Source: Mimachlamys varia (taxonomy: Eukaryota; Mollusca; Bivalvia; Pectinida; Pectinidae). From it: a stretch of 64,000 bases of DNA. The translations under genes were made by a program, and so were the position numbers. How positions within the stretch are numbered: position 1 is the first letter of the stretch; every line of letters begins with the position of its first letter. Location: contig OX392541.1 in assembly GCA_947623455.1 (NCBI GenBank), positions 4,540,701-4,604,700 on the forward strand. The letters are read 5' to 3'. Shown piece after piece: positions 42,990 through 55,340 of this stretch. The notes below the pieces were generated by a model. The model ran no database searches. It was given only the letters and a program-made list of their open reading frames with translations, and had not been told where the DNA came from.

Positions 42990-45900
42990 TGTTCAATCGC
43001 TCAACATCCGTGTTATCGTCTGAATGATTGTGACAGCATAACGAACCCGTGTTGTCGTCTGAATGATTGTGACAACATGACGAACCCGTGTTATCGGCAG
43101 AATGATTGTGACAACATAACGAACCCGAACCCGTGTTATCGTCTGAATGATTGTGACAACATAACTAACCCGTGTTATCGTCTGAATGATTGTGACAACA
43201 TAACGAAACCATGTTATCGTGTGAATGATTATGACAACATGACGAACCCGTGTTATCGTGTGAATGATTGTGACAACATAACGAACCCGTGTTATCGTGT
43301 GAATGATTGTGACAACATAACGAACCCGTGTTATCGTCTGAATGAGTGTGACAACATAACGAACCCGTGTTATCGTCTGAATGAGTGTGACAACATAACG
43401 AACCCGTGTTATCGTCTGAATGATAGTGACAACATAACGAACTCGTGTTATCGTCTGTATAATTGTGACAACATAACGAACCCATGTTATCGTCTGAATG
43501 AGTGTGACAACATAACGAACCCGTGTTATCGTCTGAATGATTATGACAACATGACGAACTCGTGTTATCGTCTGAATGATTGTGACAACATAACGAACCC
43601 GTGTTATCGTCTGAATGAGTGTGACAACATGACGAACTCGTGTTATCGTCTGAATGATTGTGACAACATGACGAACTCGTGTTATCGTCTGTATAATTGT
43701 GACAGCATAACGAACTCGTGTTATCGTCTGAATGATTGTGACAACATAACGAAACCATGTTATCGTGTGAATGATTATGACGACATGATAACCCTTGTTA
43801 TCGTGTGAATGATTGTGACAACATAACGAACTCGTGTTATCGTCTGAATGATTGTGACAACATAACGAACTCGTGTTATCGTCTGAATGATTGTGACAAC
43901 ATAACGAACCCGTGTTATCGTCTGAATGATTATGACAACATGACGAACTCGTGTTATCGTCTGAATGATTGTGACAACATAACGAACCCATGTTATCGTC
44001 TGAATGAGTGTGACAACATAACGAACCCGTGTTATCGTCTGAATGATTATGACAACATGACGAACTCGTGTTATCGTCTGAATGATTGTGACAACATAAC
44101 GAACCCGTGTTATCGTCTGAATGAGTGTGACAACATGACGAACTCGTGTTATCGTCTGAATGATTGTGACAACATGACGAACTCGTGTTATCGTCTGTAT
44201 AATTGTGACAGCATAACGAACTCGTGTAATCGTCTGAATGATTGTGACAACATAACGAAATCATGTTATCGTGTGAATGATTATGACGACATGATAACCC
44301 TTGTTATCGTGTGAATGATTGTGACAACATAACGAACTCGTGTTATCGTCTGAATGATTGTGACAACATAACGAACTCGTGTTATCATCTGTATAATTAT
44401 GACAACATAACGAACTCGTGTTATCGTCTGTATAATTGTGACAACATGACAAGCTCGTGTTATCGTCTGTATAATTGTGACAAAATGACGAACCCGTGTT
44501 ATCATCTGTATAATTGTGACAACATAACGAACCCGTGTTATCATCTGTATAATCGTGACAACATGACGAACTCGTGTTATCGTCTGTATAATTGTGACAA
44601 CATGACGAACTTGTGTTATCGTCTGTATAATTGTGACAACATAACGAACTCGTATTATCGTCTGAATGATAGTGACAACATAACGAACTCGTGTTATCGT
44701 CTGTATAATTGTGACAACATAACGAACTCGTGTTATCGTCTGAATGATAGTGACAACATAACGAACCCGTGTTATCGTCTGAATGAGTGTGACAACATGA
44801 CGAACTCGTGTTATCGTCTGAATGAGTGTGACAACATGACGAAAACTCGTGTTATCGTCTGAATGATTGTGACAACATAACGAACCCGTGTTACACATGT
44901 ATCGTCTGAATGATTGTGACAACATAACGAACTCGTGTTATCATCTGTATAATTGTGACAACATGACGAACTCGTGTTATCGTCTGTATAATTGTGACAA
45001 CATGACGAACTCGTGTTATCGTCTGAATGATTGTGACAACATAACGAACCCGTGTTATCGTCTGAATGATTGTGACAACATAACGAACTCGTGTTATCAT
45101 CTGTATAATTGTGACAACATGACGAACTCGTGTTATCGTCTGTATAATTGTGACAACATAACGAACTCGTGTTATCGTCTGTATAATTGTGACAACATAA
45201 CGAACTCGTGTTGTCGTCTGAATGATTGTGACAACATGACGAACTCGTGTTGTCGTCTGTATAATTGTGACAACATAACGAACTCGTGTCATCGTCTGTA
45301 TAATTGTGACAACATAACGAACCCGTGTTATCGTCTGAATGAGTGTGACAACATAACGAACCCGTGTTATCGTCTAAATGATAGTGACAACATAACGAAC
45401 TCTCGTTATCGCCTAAATGATAGTGACAACATAACGAACTCGTGTTATCGTCTGTATAATTGTGACAACATGACGAACTCGTGTTATCGTCTGTATAATT
45501 GTGACAACAAGACGAACTCGTGTTATCGTCTGTATAATTGTGACAACATAACGAACTCGTGTTGTCGTCTGAATGATTGTGACAACATGACGAACTCGTG
45601 TTGTCGTCTGTATAATTGTGACAACATAACGAACTCGTGTCATCGTCTGTATAATTGTGACAACATAACGAACCCGTGTTATCGTCTAAATGGTAGTGAC
45701 AACATAACGAACTCTCGTTATCGCCTAAATGATAGTGACAACATAACGAACTCGTGTTATCGTCTGTATAATTGTGACAACATAACGAACTCGTGTTATC
45801 GTCTGTATAATTGTGACAACATAACGAACTCGTGTTGTCGTCTGAATGATTGTGACAACATGACGAACTCGTGTTGTCGTCTGTATAATTGTGACAACAT

Positions 45901-46010
45901 AACGAACTCGTGTCATCGTCTGTATAATTGTGACAACATAACGAACCCGTGTTATCGTCTGTATAATTGTGACAACATGACGAACTCGTGTTATCGTCTG
46001 CTCGTCCGTT
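42990..46010. repeat. 39-bp satellite array, about 77 copies, open on both strands
   Basis: Unit AACTCGTGTTATCGTCTGAA plus TGATTGTGACAACATAACG, 39 bp = 13 codons, so frames stay open for hundreds of residues: plus strand NSCYRLNDCDNIT repeats, minus strand SSLCCHNHSDDNT and RVRYVVTIIQTIT repeats. Frames break where a unit is 38 bp (GATAACCCTTGTTATCG at 43788 and 44294), one base short. These breaks are 506 bp apart and mark a higher-order repeat of 13 units. A variant GTCTGTATAATTG replaces GTCTGAATGATTG in the right half. No start, splice or domain evidence supports a gene. Confidence 0.97.
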
Positions 46011-46302
46011 TATCATCGCGCGGTAATATGTTGGGGAAGGCCTATTTTCTAAGCGCGGAGAGTTGGCACCAGTATTTTCCCTGGTACACCACAATTCTTT
46101 AATCGATTTTCACCAGTCACCTTCAAATGATGGATTGTTTTGGAGATGTACGCTTGATAATTATATATTCATTCGACTGTCCTCCTATTTGACTGTAGTT
46201 TGAAACCTATATATTGATCACCGAATATTTTCTAGAGGTCGCAGGGAAAAATGATAAATCTAGAACAAATGGTGCTGCCGAGAGAATGTTAAGATAACAC
46301 AG

Positions 46303-46409
46303 TTTTGTGCCTGGAGGTACGCTTTTCTACTCGACCATCAGCCGTCAATGTATCACCAGCTGATATTGACAGTGTTGTTAACCGAGGGGGAGATCCTGTC
46401 ATACTGAAC
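46303..46409 (+). CDS. Candidate exon of an unidentified gene
   Basis: Bounded by AACACAG and a consensus-like GTAAGC, the frame reads LCLEVRFSTRPSAVNVSPAD then IDSVVNRGGDPVILN. An in-frame stop lies just upstream, so it can only be an internal exon. A second frame is also open nearly to the end. Its phase does not match the candidate at 42504-42634 directly. No family recognised. Confidence 0.28.
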
Positions 46410-46865
46410 GTAAGCGACATCCTTTTCTATAGAAAATATGAGAACAACCCCTAGTCACGAAGGTCAGCCGCATGTGTGTTAGCTCGGGAGAAATGAGGTC
46501 ACAGTACCGATATTCGAATATAGATCGGAGATTAAGGCAGAAATGACCGAAAACATAGATGTAATTGCCAAAGGAATCATATAAAGAAAAAAACATAGGC
46601 TATGATGGGATTATAAATGAATAATGCTAAAGTTAATAATGGAAATATCGTTTAAATTGGGTATAATCATTTTTCTTAAAACATATGTTCGAGTAAATAG
46701 CAAAACGTCTAGAATGGAAATGTTATAATTAAACGGTATAGGAAACAAGTCTTGCTAAATAAAATATTCTTAATTGTCAAACGATTCCTAGTGTAATAGC
46801 TCCCATCCGTATATCTAATAGAATTCTATATATGTTACAATCAATGACGTTACACAGCAATACTG
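46410..46865. other. Spacer between two satellites, nothing recognised
   Basis: AT-rich single-copy-looking sequence separating the 39-bp and 46-bp arrays. Confidence 0.35.
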
Positions 46866-49800
46866 TCCCTAGGTATTAGAACCAGATATGGTATCTTCCA
46901 CAGCAGTAACTTCCCTAGGTATCAGACCCAGATATGGTATCTTCCACAGCAGTAACTTCCCTAGGTAACAGACCCAGATATGGTATCTTCCACAGCAGTA
47001 ACTTCCCTAGGTATTAGAACCAGATATGGTATCTTCCACAGCAGTAACTTCCCTAGGTATCAGACCCAGATATGGTATCTTCCACAGCAGTAACTTCCCT
47101 AGGTATTAGAACCAGATATGGTATCTTCCACAACAGTAACTTCCCTAGGTATCAGACCCAGATATGGTATCTTCCACAGCAGTAACTTCCCTAGGTATTA
47201 GAACCAGATATGGTATCTTCCACAGCAATAATGTTCCTAGGTATTAGAACCGGATATGGTATCTATGATAGCAATACTGTCCCTAGGTATTAGAACCGGA
47301 TATGGTATCTACGACAGCAATATCGTTCCTATGTATCAGAACCAGATATGGTATCTACGACAGCAATAATGTTCCTAGGTATAAGAACCGGATATGGTAT
47401 CTATGATAGCAATAATGTTCCTTGGTATAAGAACCGGATATGGTATCTACGACAGCAATACTGTCCCTAGGTATTAGAACCGGATATGGTATCTATGATA
47501 GCAATACTGTCCCTAGGTATTAGAACCAGATATGGTATCTACGACAGTAATAACTTCCCTAGGTATTATAACCAGATATGGTATCTACGACAGTAATAAC
47601 TTCCCTAGGTATTAGAACCGGATATGGTATCTATGATAGCAATACTGTCCCTAGGTATTAGAACCGGATATGGTGTCTATGATAGCAATAATGTCCCTAG
47701 GTATTAGAACCAGATATGGTATCTATGATAGCAATAATGTCCCTAGGTATTAGAACCAGATATGGTATCTATGATAGCAATAATGTCCCTAGGTATTAGA
47801 ACCAGATATGGTATCTATGATAGCAATAATGTCCCTAGGTATTAGAACCAGATATGGTTTCTTCCACAGCAATACTGTCCCTAGGTATGAGAACCGGATA
47901 TGGTGTCTATGATAGCAATAATGTCCCTAGGTATTAGAACCAGATATGGTATCTATGATAGCAATAATGTCCCTAGGTATTAGAACCAGATATGGTATCT
48001 ATGATAGCAATAATGTCCCTAGGTATTAGAACCAGATATGGTTTCTTCCACAGCAATACTGTCCCTAGGTATGAGAACCGGATATGGTGTCTACGACAGC
48101 AATACTGTCCCTAGGTATTAGAACCGGATATGGTATCTATGATAGCAATAATGTCCCTAGGTATTAGAACCAGATATGGTATCTATGATAGCAATAATGT
48201 CCCTAGGTATTAGAACCAGATATGGTATCTATGATAGCAATAATGTCCCTAGGTATTAGAACCAGATATGGTATCTATGATAGCAATAATGTCCCTAGGT
48301 ATTAGAACCAGATATGGTTTCTTCCACAGCAATACTGTCCCTAGGTATGAGAACCGGATATGGTGTCTACGACAGCAATACTGTCCCTAGGTATTAGAAC
48401 CGGATATGGTATCGTTCACAGCAATACTGTCCCTAGGTATTAGAAACGGATATGGTGTCTACGACAGCAATACCTTCCCTAGGTATTAGAACCAGATATG
48501 GTGTCTACGACAGCAATACTGTCCCTAGGTATTAGAACCGGATATGGTGTCTACGACAGCAATAATGTCCCTAGGTATTAGAACCAGATATGGTATCTAC
48601 GACAGTAATAACTTCCCTAGGTATTAGAACCAGATATGGTATCTTCCACTGCAATGCTCTCCCTAGGTATTAGAACCAGGTATGGTATCTTCGACAGTAA
48701 TAACTTCCCTACGTATTAGAACCAGATATGGTATCTACGACAGTAATAACTTCACTAGTTATTAGAACCAGATATGGTGTCTACGACAGCAATACTGTCC
48801 CTTGGTATTAGAACCAGATATGGTATCTTCTACAGCAATAACTTCCCTAGTTATTAAAACCGGATAAGGTGTCTACGACAGCAATAATGTCCCTAGGTAT
48901 TAGAACAGGATATAGTATCTTTCACAGCAAAACTGTTCCTAGGTATTAGAACCAGATATGGTATCTTCCACTGCAATACTGTCCCTAGGTATTAGAACCA
49001 GATATGGTATCTTCCACTGCAATACTGTCCCTAGGTATTAGAACCAGACATGGTATCTTCCACTGCAATACTGTCCCTAGGTATTAGAACCAGATATGGT
49101 ATCTACGACAGCAATAATGTCCCTAGGTATTAGAACCGGATATGGTATCTACGACAGTAATAATGTCCCTCGGTATTAGAACCGGATATGGTATCTACGA
49201 CAGCAATAATGTCCCTAGGTATTAGAACCAGATATGGTTTCTTTCACAGCAATAATGTCCCTAGGTATTAGAACCGGATATGGTATCTTCGAGAGCAATA
49301 CTGTCCCTAGGTATTAGAACCGGATATGGTATCTACGACAGCAATAATGTCCCTAGGTATTAGAACCGGATATGGTATCTACGACAGTAATAATGTCCCT
49401 CGGTATTAGAACCGGATATGGTATCTACGACAGCAATAATGTCCCTAGGTATTAGAACCGGATATGGTGTCTACGACAGCAATACTGTCCCTAGGTATTA
49501 GAACCGGATATGGTATCTTCCACAGCAATAATGTCCTTAGGTATTAGAACCGGATATGGTATTTACGACAGCAATACTGTCACTAGGTATAAGAACCAGA
49601 TATGGTATCTTTTACAGCAATAACTTCTTAGTTATTAGAACCGGATATGGTATCTACGACAGCAATAATGTCCCCAGGTATTAGAACAGGATATAGTATC
49701 TTTTGCAGCAAAACTGTTCCTAGGTATTAGAACCGGATATGGTATCTTCCACTGCAAAACTGCCCCTAGGTATTAGAACCAGATATGGTATCTACGACAG

Positions 49801-51590
49801 CAATAATGTCCCTAGGTATATATACGTATTAGAACCGGATATGGTATCTACGACAGTAATAATGTCCCTAGGTATTAGAACCGGATATGGTATCTACGAC
49901 AGCAATACTGTCCCTAGGTATTAGAACCAGATATGGTATCTTCCACAGCAATAATGTCCCTAGGTAATAGAACCAGATATGGTATCTACGACAGTAATAA
50001 CTTCCCTAGGTATTAGAACCAGATATGGTATCTACGACAGCAATAATGTCCCTAGGTATTAGAGCCAGATATGGTATGTATGATAGCAATAATGTCCCTA
50101 GGTATTAGAACCAGATATGGTTTCTTCCACAGCAATAATGTCCCTAGGTATTAGAACCGGATATGGTATCTACAACAACAATACTGTCCCTAGTTATTAC
50201 AACCAGATATGGTATCTTCCACAGCAATAATGTTCCTAGGTATTAGAACCGGATATGGTATCTACGACAGCAATACTGTCCCTAGGTATTAGAACCAGAT
50301 ATGGTATCTATGATAGCAGTAATGTCCCTAGGTATTAGAACCGGATATGGTATCTACGACAGCAATACTGTCCCTAGGTATTAGAACCAGATATGGTATC
50401 TATGATAGCAATAATGTCCCTAGGTATTAGAACCGGATATGGTATCTATGATAGCAGTAATGTCCCTAGGTATTAGAACCGGATATGGTATCTATGATAG
50501 CAATACTGTCCCTAGGTATTAGAACCGGATATTGTATCTATGATAGCAATACTGTCCCTAGGTATTAGGACCGGATATGGTATCTACGACAGCAATACTG
50601 TCCCTAGGTATTAGAACCGGATATGGTATCTACGACAGCAATAATGTTCCTAGGTATAAGAACCGGATATGGTATCTATGATAGCAGTAATGTTCCTAGG
50701 TATTAGAACCGGATATGGTATCTATGACAGCAATACTGTCCCTAGGTATTAGAACCGGATATGGTTTCTATGATAGCAATAATGTTCCTAGGTATTAGAA
50801 CCGGATATGGTATCTACGACAGCAATATCGTCCCTATGTATCAGAACCAGATATGGCATCTTCCACAGCAATACTGTCCCTAGGTATTAGAACCGGATAT
50901 GGTGTTTACGACAGCGATAATGTCCCTAGATATTAGAACCGGATATGGTGTCTACGACAGCAATAATGTCCCTAGATATTAGAACCGGATATGGTGTCTA
51001 CGACAGCAATACTGTCCCTAGGTATTAGAACCGGATATGGTGTCTACGACAGCAATACTGTCCCTAGGTATTAGAACCGGATATGGTGTCTACGACAGCA
51101 ATAATGTCCCTAGATATTAGAACCGGATATGGTGTCTACGACAGCAATAATGTCCCTAGGTATTAGAACCGGATATGGTGTCTACGACAGCAATAATGTC
51201 CCTAGGTATTAGAACCGGATATGGTGTCTACGACAGCAATAATGTCCCTAGGTATTAGAACCGGATATGGTGTCTACGACAGCAATAATGTCCCTAGGTA
51301 TTAGAACCGGATATGGTGTCTACGACAGCAATAATGTCCCTAGGTATTAGAACCGGATATGGTATTTTCCACAGCAATACTGTCCCTAGGTATTAGAACC
51401 AGATATGGTATCTTCCACAGCAATAATGTCCCTAGGTATTACATTTTGTAGAACCAGATATGGTGTCTACGACAGCAATAATGCCCCTAGGTATTAGAAC
51501 CGGATATGGTTTCTTTCACAGCAATACTGAACCTAGGGATTAAAACCGGATATGATATCTTTCACAGCAATAATGTCTTAAGCATTAGAA
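46866..51590. repeat. 46-bp satellite array, about 103 copies
   Basis: Unit TCCCTAGGTATTAGAACCGG plus ATATGGTATCTACGACAGCAATAATG. Subtypes differ at one block (TACGACAGC, TATGATAGC, TTCCACAGC) and are clustered: TTCCACAGC at the left edge, TATGATAGC around 47600-48300, TACGACAGC with GGTGTC at 50890-51340. Each unit contains the palindrome CCTAGG. One frame of 61 residues is a by-product. Confidence 0.97.
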
Positions 51591-51659
51591 CCGCAACGCA
51601 CAAAAAGCATGCGTGTGTACATCTTGCACACATCGTTCGCCAAGTATAACAGTGATATA

Positions 51660-51895
51660 TGTATGTAAGTGCCCCGGGCCAGAGACATATAAATAAGGTA
51701 TAAATTGGTGAAAACTGGCAATGATTACCTGATTGTTAATTTGTGTTGAAAGTTCTTAGTGTCTATTTGGTTTGTTTTGAAAAAGTCCATTTCTAATTCT
51801 AAGAAAAATATATATAGGAAGATCAGCTTATATATGTAGCTAAACTATAGAAATAAGCTTAAACCAACTAGCACGAGACCGTATATATTGTTAAG
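51660..51895. repeat. Dispersed repeat shared with 26930-27145
   Basis: ATGTAAGTGCCCCGGGCCAG head and the same ordered phrases through AGGAAGATCAGCTTATATAT. 51900-52090 beyond it is rich in CGTGCACAC phrases, resembling 23225-23310. Confidence 0.65.
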
Positions 51896-52250
51896 CCATT
51901 TCTCAATTTTCACCAACTACTATTGTCATCGCACAATGGACGTTAATCGTGCGCCCACATGTGCAATAGACAATCGCCCAGGATCGAATCGTGCACACTT
52001 CGTGCACACACCGTTCACAAATCGTGCGAAAACCTCACATCATATAACGTTGTGCGATCCAACAACTGTACGACAGTATAGCGAGGTTTTAATGTTTACA
52101 TAATATACATTTAACAAGTATAGCAAGAACTTGATATACTTGTACATTATGGCAGCAAAGCATAATTATGTAGGTTTTAGTGACCCTAAGATACTCTTTT
52201 CCTCTATAACATTGCTAGATGAAACAAGGTTATAAGTTTATTTTGTCTTT

Positions 52251-52481
52251 GTGGGGATTGGTCTAGTGGTAGCACCTTTCGCCTAGGCGACCGGGGTTTG
52301 TCGTACGCATGGAATATTCAGAGAAAGTGTTTGTCTTCTGCAAACACAATTCCACATCCCTGGTGGAGTATAAAATGGTCTGGGGTAGGTGTTGCGGTAT
52401 GTGTGATGTAGTGAGGTGGCATTATAAAATATACCGTTGGAAGCACGGTCCCACTACCAACGGAACACAATACATCTCCAG

Positions 52482-52512
<31 letters not shown>

Positions 52513-52600
52513 ACACAGGGAGATATTAGCCAGGGAGCATAGGGCTAGTAGTTAGCGCCTGATATAAGGCAGCACCTGCGACTTCCCCAAGATTGTTTAT
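52251..52600 (+). mobile_element. tRNA-derived SINE-like element
   Basis: GTGGGGATTGGTCTAGTGGTAGC contains the A box TGGTCTAGTGG (52259-52269) and is followed by CGACCGGGGTTTG, a degraded B box region. The part after it (CATGGAATATTC onward) would be the tRNA-unrelated body. A (CA)n run lies at 52480-52511. Not an intact tRNA: the acceptor stem and T arm do not pair. The exact 3' end is uncertain. Confidence 0.6.
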
Positions 52601-54290
52601 GTTAGAAGTTTATGTGTTAAGGGCATTGATTGTATTTCTATGTACTGCAAAACTTTCACAGTGTGTAAGAATAGCTAATGTTACGTAGAACGGAGTCATA
52701 TCAAATAGTCAGTATTCATTTTAAAAGAAAGATGTACTTGAAAATATTGATTATATTACGATGTATAACCTCATAAGATGGCAGTGGAACACTTCTAAAA
52801 GATGAATGAGGTTTAATTGAACAAACAACTTCAAGATGATTTTTTCATTTGATGAACCACTCTCATTACTTGTTGTTTATATAATCAATCAGATTTAAAT
52901 ATTTTTTTCTGACTCCCTCCATTTTCCCAAACAATCATTTTTCTCTGATCTGTTTCCCTTACTTGTAATTTTCACTAGAGACCGCGGCAGCTTCCCCATA
53001 CACACACAAACAAACAGCGGGATGGACGCACGCTGTTTCCTGTCTCCGACCATCCCGGGATATGTGTTGTGTTCAAGCTTATCTGGTTTGCAATTAATTG
53101 CCACCTGCTATCTCGTTGCTGATCGTTTTTAATACCCAGGCACGAGTATGCTTATCAGTGGTCTGGCCATCGTGTTGTGATTTAGAGAAGCGAATTACGA
53201 ATTTTGTTAGAAATCGATAATTATTCCTCCTGATTAGGGTATTTTGATTCTAAATCATATAAATATTTAGGATTCCACTCGCCTAATATAATTACTAAAG
53301 CAGAAAAATTAATCCGCCTAGTTTGCGTAAACAAATGTATTGCTATATTTATCAGATATGTTTGAATTTTAGAGAATTACATTGTACAATATATTAAATA
53401 GACTTGCTACAGCACTGACAGTTTATCGCATTATATTTTACTCCAAAGATATTGTCCTTGACAGGTAAGAAAGGAACGTTTGCTATTAAATTTGGGAATT
53501 TGTAACACACTTAAATAATAGTGAAATAAACTGTGGTCTTAGACCTATATGAATGGTCCAACGATGCATGTTTTTCTTTCTCATATCAATGTTTTGGACA
53601 GATTTTGTTCAGGGGCAATATTGCGGTTTATTGCCCGCCCCCCACAAAAAATACGAATTGATGATTTCCTCTAGATAAACGTTTTATTATGCATACTTTT
53701 AGTTAAACAGTAGCTTGATAGGTGAAAATATGAAATTTGAAAGACAAATTATGACGTCATGACGCTTAAACATTGGCGTGAAACGGCACGTTATTTTAGA
53801 AATAGGCGAATTTTGATGATATTTTTAGTGTTCTAGATCAACGTCTGATAACTTCCACGTGCCTTTACCAGCATCACACTTTGCATATATATATCAATAA
53901 GTCAGCAATCTAGATTATTTCAAAACATATTTCTGGTATTCTCATGTGGAGGCATTAAAAATTGAACAAGACGGTGAGAAATTATTCTCACTGTTTCTTG
54001 CTGTAATGGAATCACAAGTATATTTTCTAAACGAGTATATCACCTTAAAGAAAACTTGTCTTTTTTTTTTGGTTTACTTTTGAAATAATTTCAGACCGTA
54101 ACACTGGCCATGAAGTTTAATTTTGTTTTGTGTTTAACTAGAAATTACAATTCTTTTTTGTTTAACTAGAAATTACAATTCTATGTCAACCATAATTTTC
54201 ACATTTCCTCTTTGCAATTTTCAAACTTTTATAACATATATTATCATATTATGGATTTTGAATATATTTTAACAAAATAATGTTTCAGTT
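52601..54290. other. Intergenic, nothing recognised
   Basis: AT-rich. ATGACGTCATGACGC at 53750 contains a palindromic CRE-type site. AACTAGAAATTACAATTC is duplicated at 54138 and 54164. No coding evidence. Confidence 0.35.
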
Positions 54291-54310
54291 GCGCAATAGC
54301 TATTTTTGCT

Positions 54311-54412
54311 ATGTTTTTCCAATGGGTGGTGGAATCCGTGAATAGTGAACTGAAGACATGGAAGTATCTGGACAGAATACTACCAAACTCGCAGAGTCCC
54401 TACATTGGAGAA
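54311..54412 (+). pseudogene. Fragment of a DDE transposase C-terminus (ISL2EU/PIF-like)
   Basis: The frame [20 protein letters not shown] then [14 protein letters not shown] resembles the terminal catalytic helix of DDE transposases of the IS5-like/PIF group (RWVVE.VN.RLK.W..L..VLPN...PY). The rest of the gene is missing; the sequence switches at about 54412 to another dispersed repeat. The family name is by motif resemblance from memory. Confidence 0.45.
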
Positions 54413-54429
54413 CTTGGAGTTGGTTGGAT

Positions 54430-54955
54430 CACTACCCTAAAACACTATAAACCATTGCTGGGTATATTATATATAAAGAGACAAACACAATCCTGATATT
54501 ATGATTAATCCCGGGGTCTACCACGCTCTTGCAGGATCAACACCTGAGACGTAACTTTTAAACGGTTGAGATCCCCACCCCAAAGTTATATACATATTAA
54601 AAAATTGCTGGGGATGAAGAAACGATCACAATCATGAGTTTAGATTTGATCCATGGGTCTGCCACGCCCATGCACACTTAAATCATGTATTATATATGAT
54701 ACAGCTGCTGGGCATAAAAGAAACACAATCGTAATATTAGCATTAATGTCAGGGTCTGGTCACACCCCTAGGGACCTAATAACTTAGTTGAGATACTTAC
54801 CCACATTTAAAAAAAAAAATTATACAGATATGCTTCATGGATTGGTTCATTAGTCTATCCCTGTCCTTGAGATCTTTTCTGATACTATTTTACCGCAATA
54901 ACCTAAATACCAATATACCCAGGTGAGCGATAAAGGCCCTCTATGCCTCTTGTTT
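54430..54955 (+). repeat. 5'-truncated copy of the 24091-24940 element
   Basis: Shares the phrases ATTGCTGGG, ATCCCGGGGTCTACCACGC, GATCCCCACCCCAAAGTTAT and the tail GGTGAGCGATAAAGGCCCTC + TATGCCTCTTGT. It lacks the hairpin head. Confidence 0.7.
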
Positions 54956-55205
54956 TTATAACGGGTAACTGCTTATTTCCAACAATACCTCATGTCATTA
55001 TGCCGAAGAAATATTTCAGTCTGTGAAACACTATCAATCTGTTAAGAGTATAAACAGTGATTAGTTTAGAGTAAGGAGTTTGGAAACCTCTTTTTGAAAC
55101 GATTACCTGATCAGTTACAAAGATGTTAGTGTTAACGTTGTGTCAATAATACGTATTTAAAGAGATAACCATAAGGTCGCATATGTTACATAGTTGGATA
55201 AGTAG

Positions 55206-55320
55206 GTTCGCATTATGACCTTCGCGCCATGCGTGTGTTGGGTACTAATATGTGCACCAAAAATATGTGTTTTGGTTAGTTGAATAAAATGTCATTAACA
55301 TGTCAAAATGGTTGTAGTGA
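55206..55320 (+). repeat. Left flank repeat of the Ty3/gypsy remnant (possible LTR fragment)
   Basis: Matches 57042-57175 in direct orientation: GGTTCGC, GCGTGTGTTGGGTACT, TGTGCACCAAA, TGAATAAAATGTCATT and ATGGTTGTA in the same order. Confidence 0.5.
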
Positions 55321-55340
55321 TTGAACTATCGAGCTAAGCA

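Noticed and set aside
42918..46102. Reading frames of 296, 404, 423 and 427 residues in the 39-bp satellite
   Set aside because: The unit is 13 codons without stops, so length is expected by chance. Frames are open on both strands, and no domain, splice or start evidence supports any of them.
52251..52322. Possible tRNA gene
   Set aside because: The A box is good, but the T arm and acceptor stem do not pair and the B box is degraded; it fits a tRNA-derived SINE.
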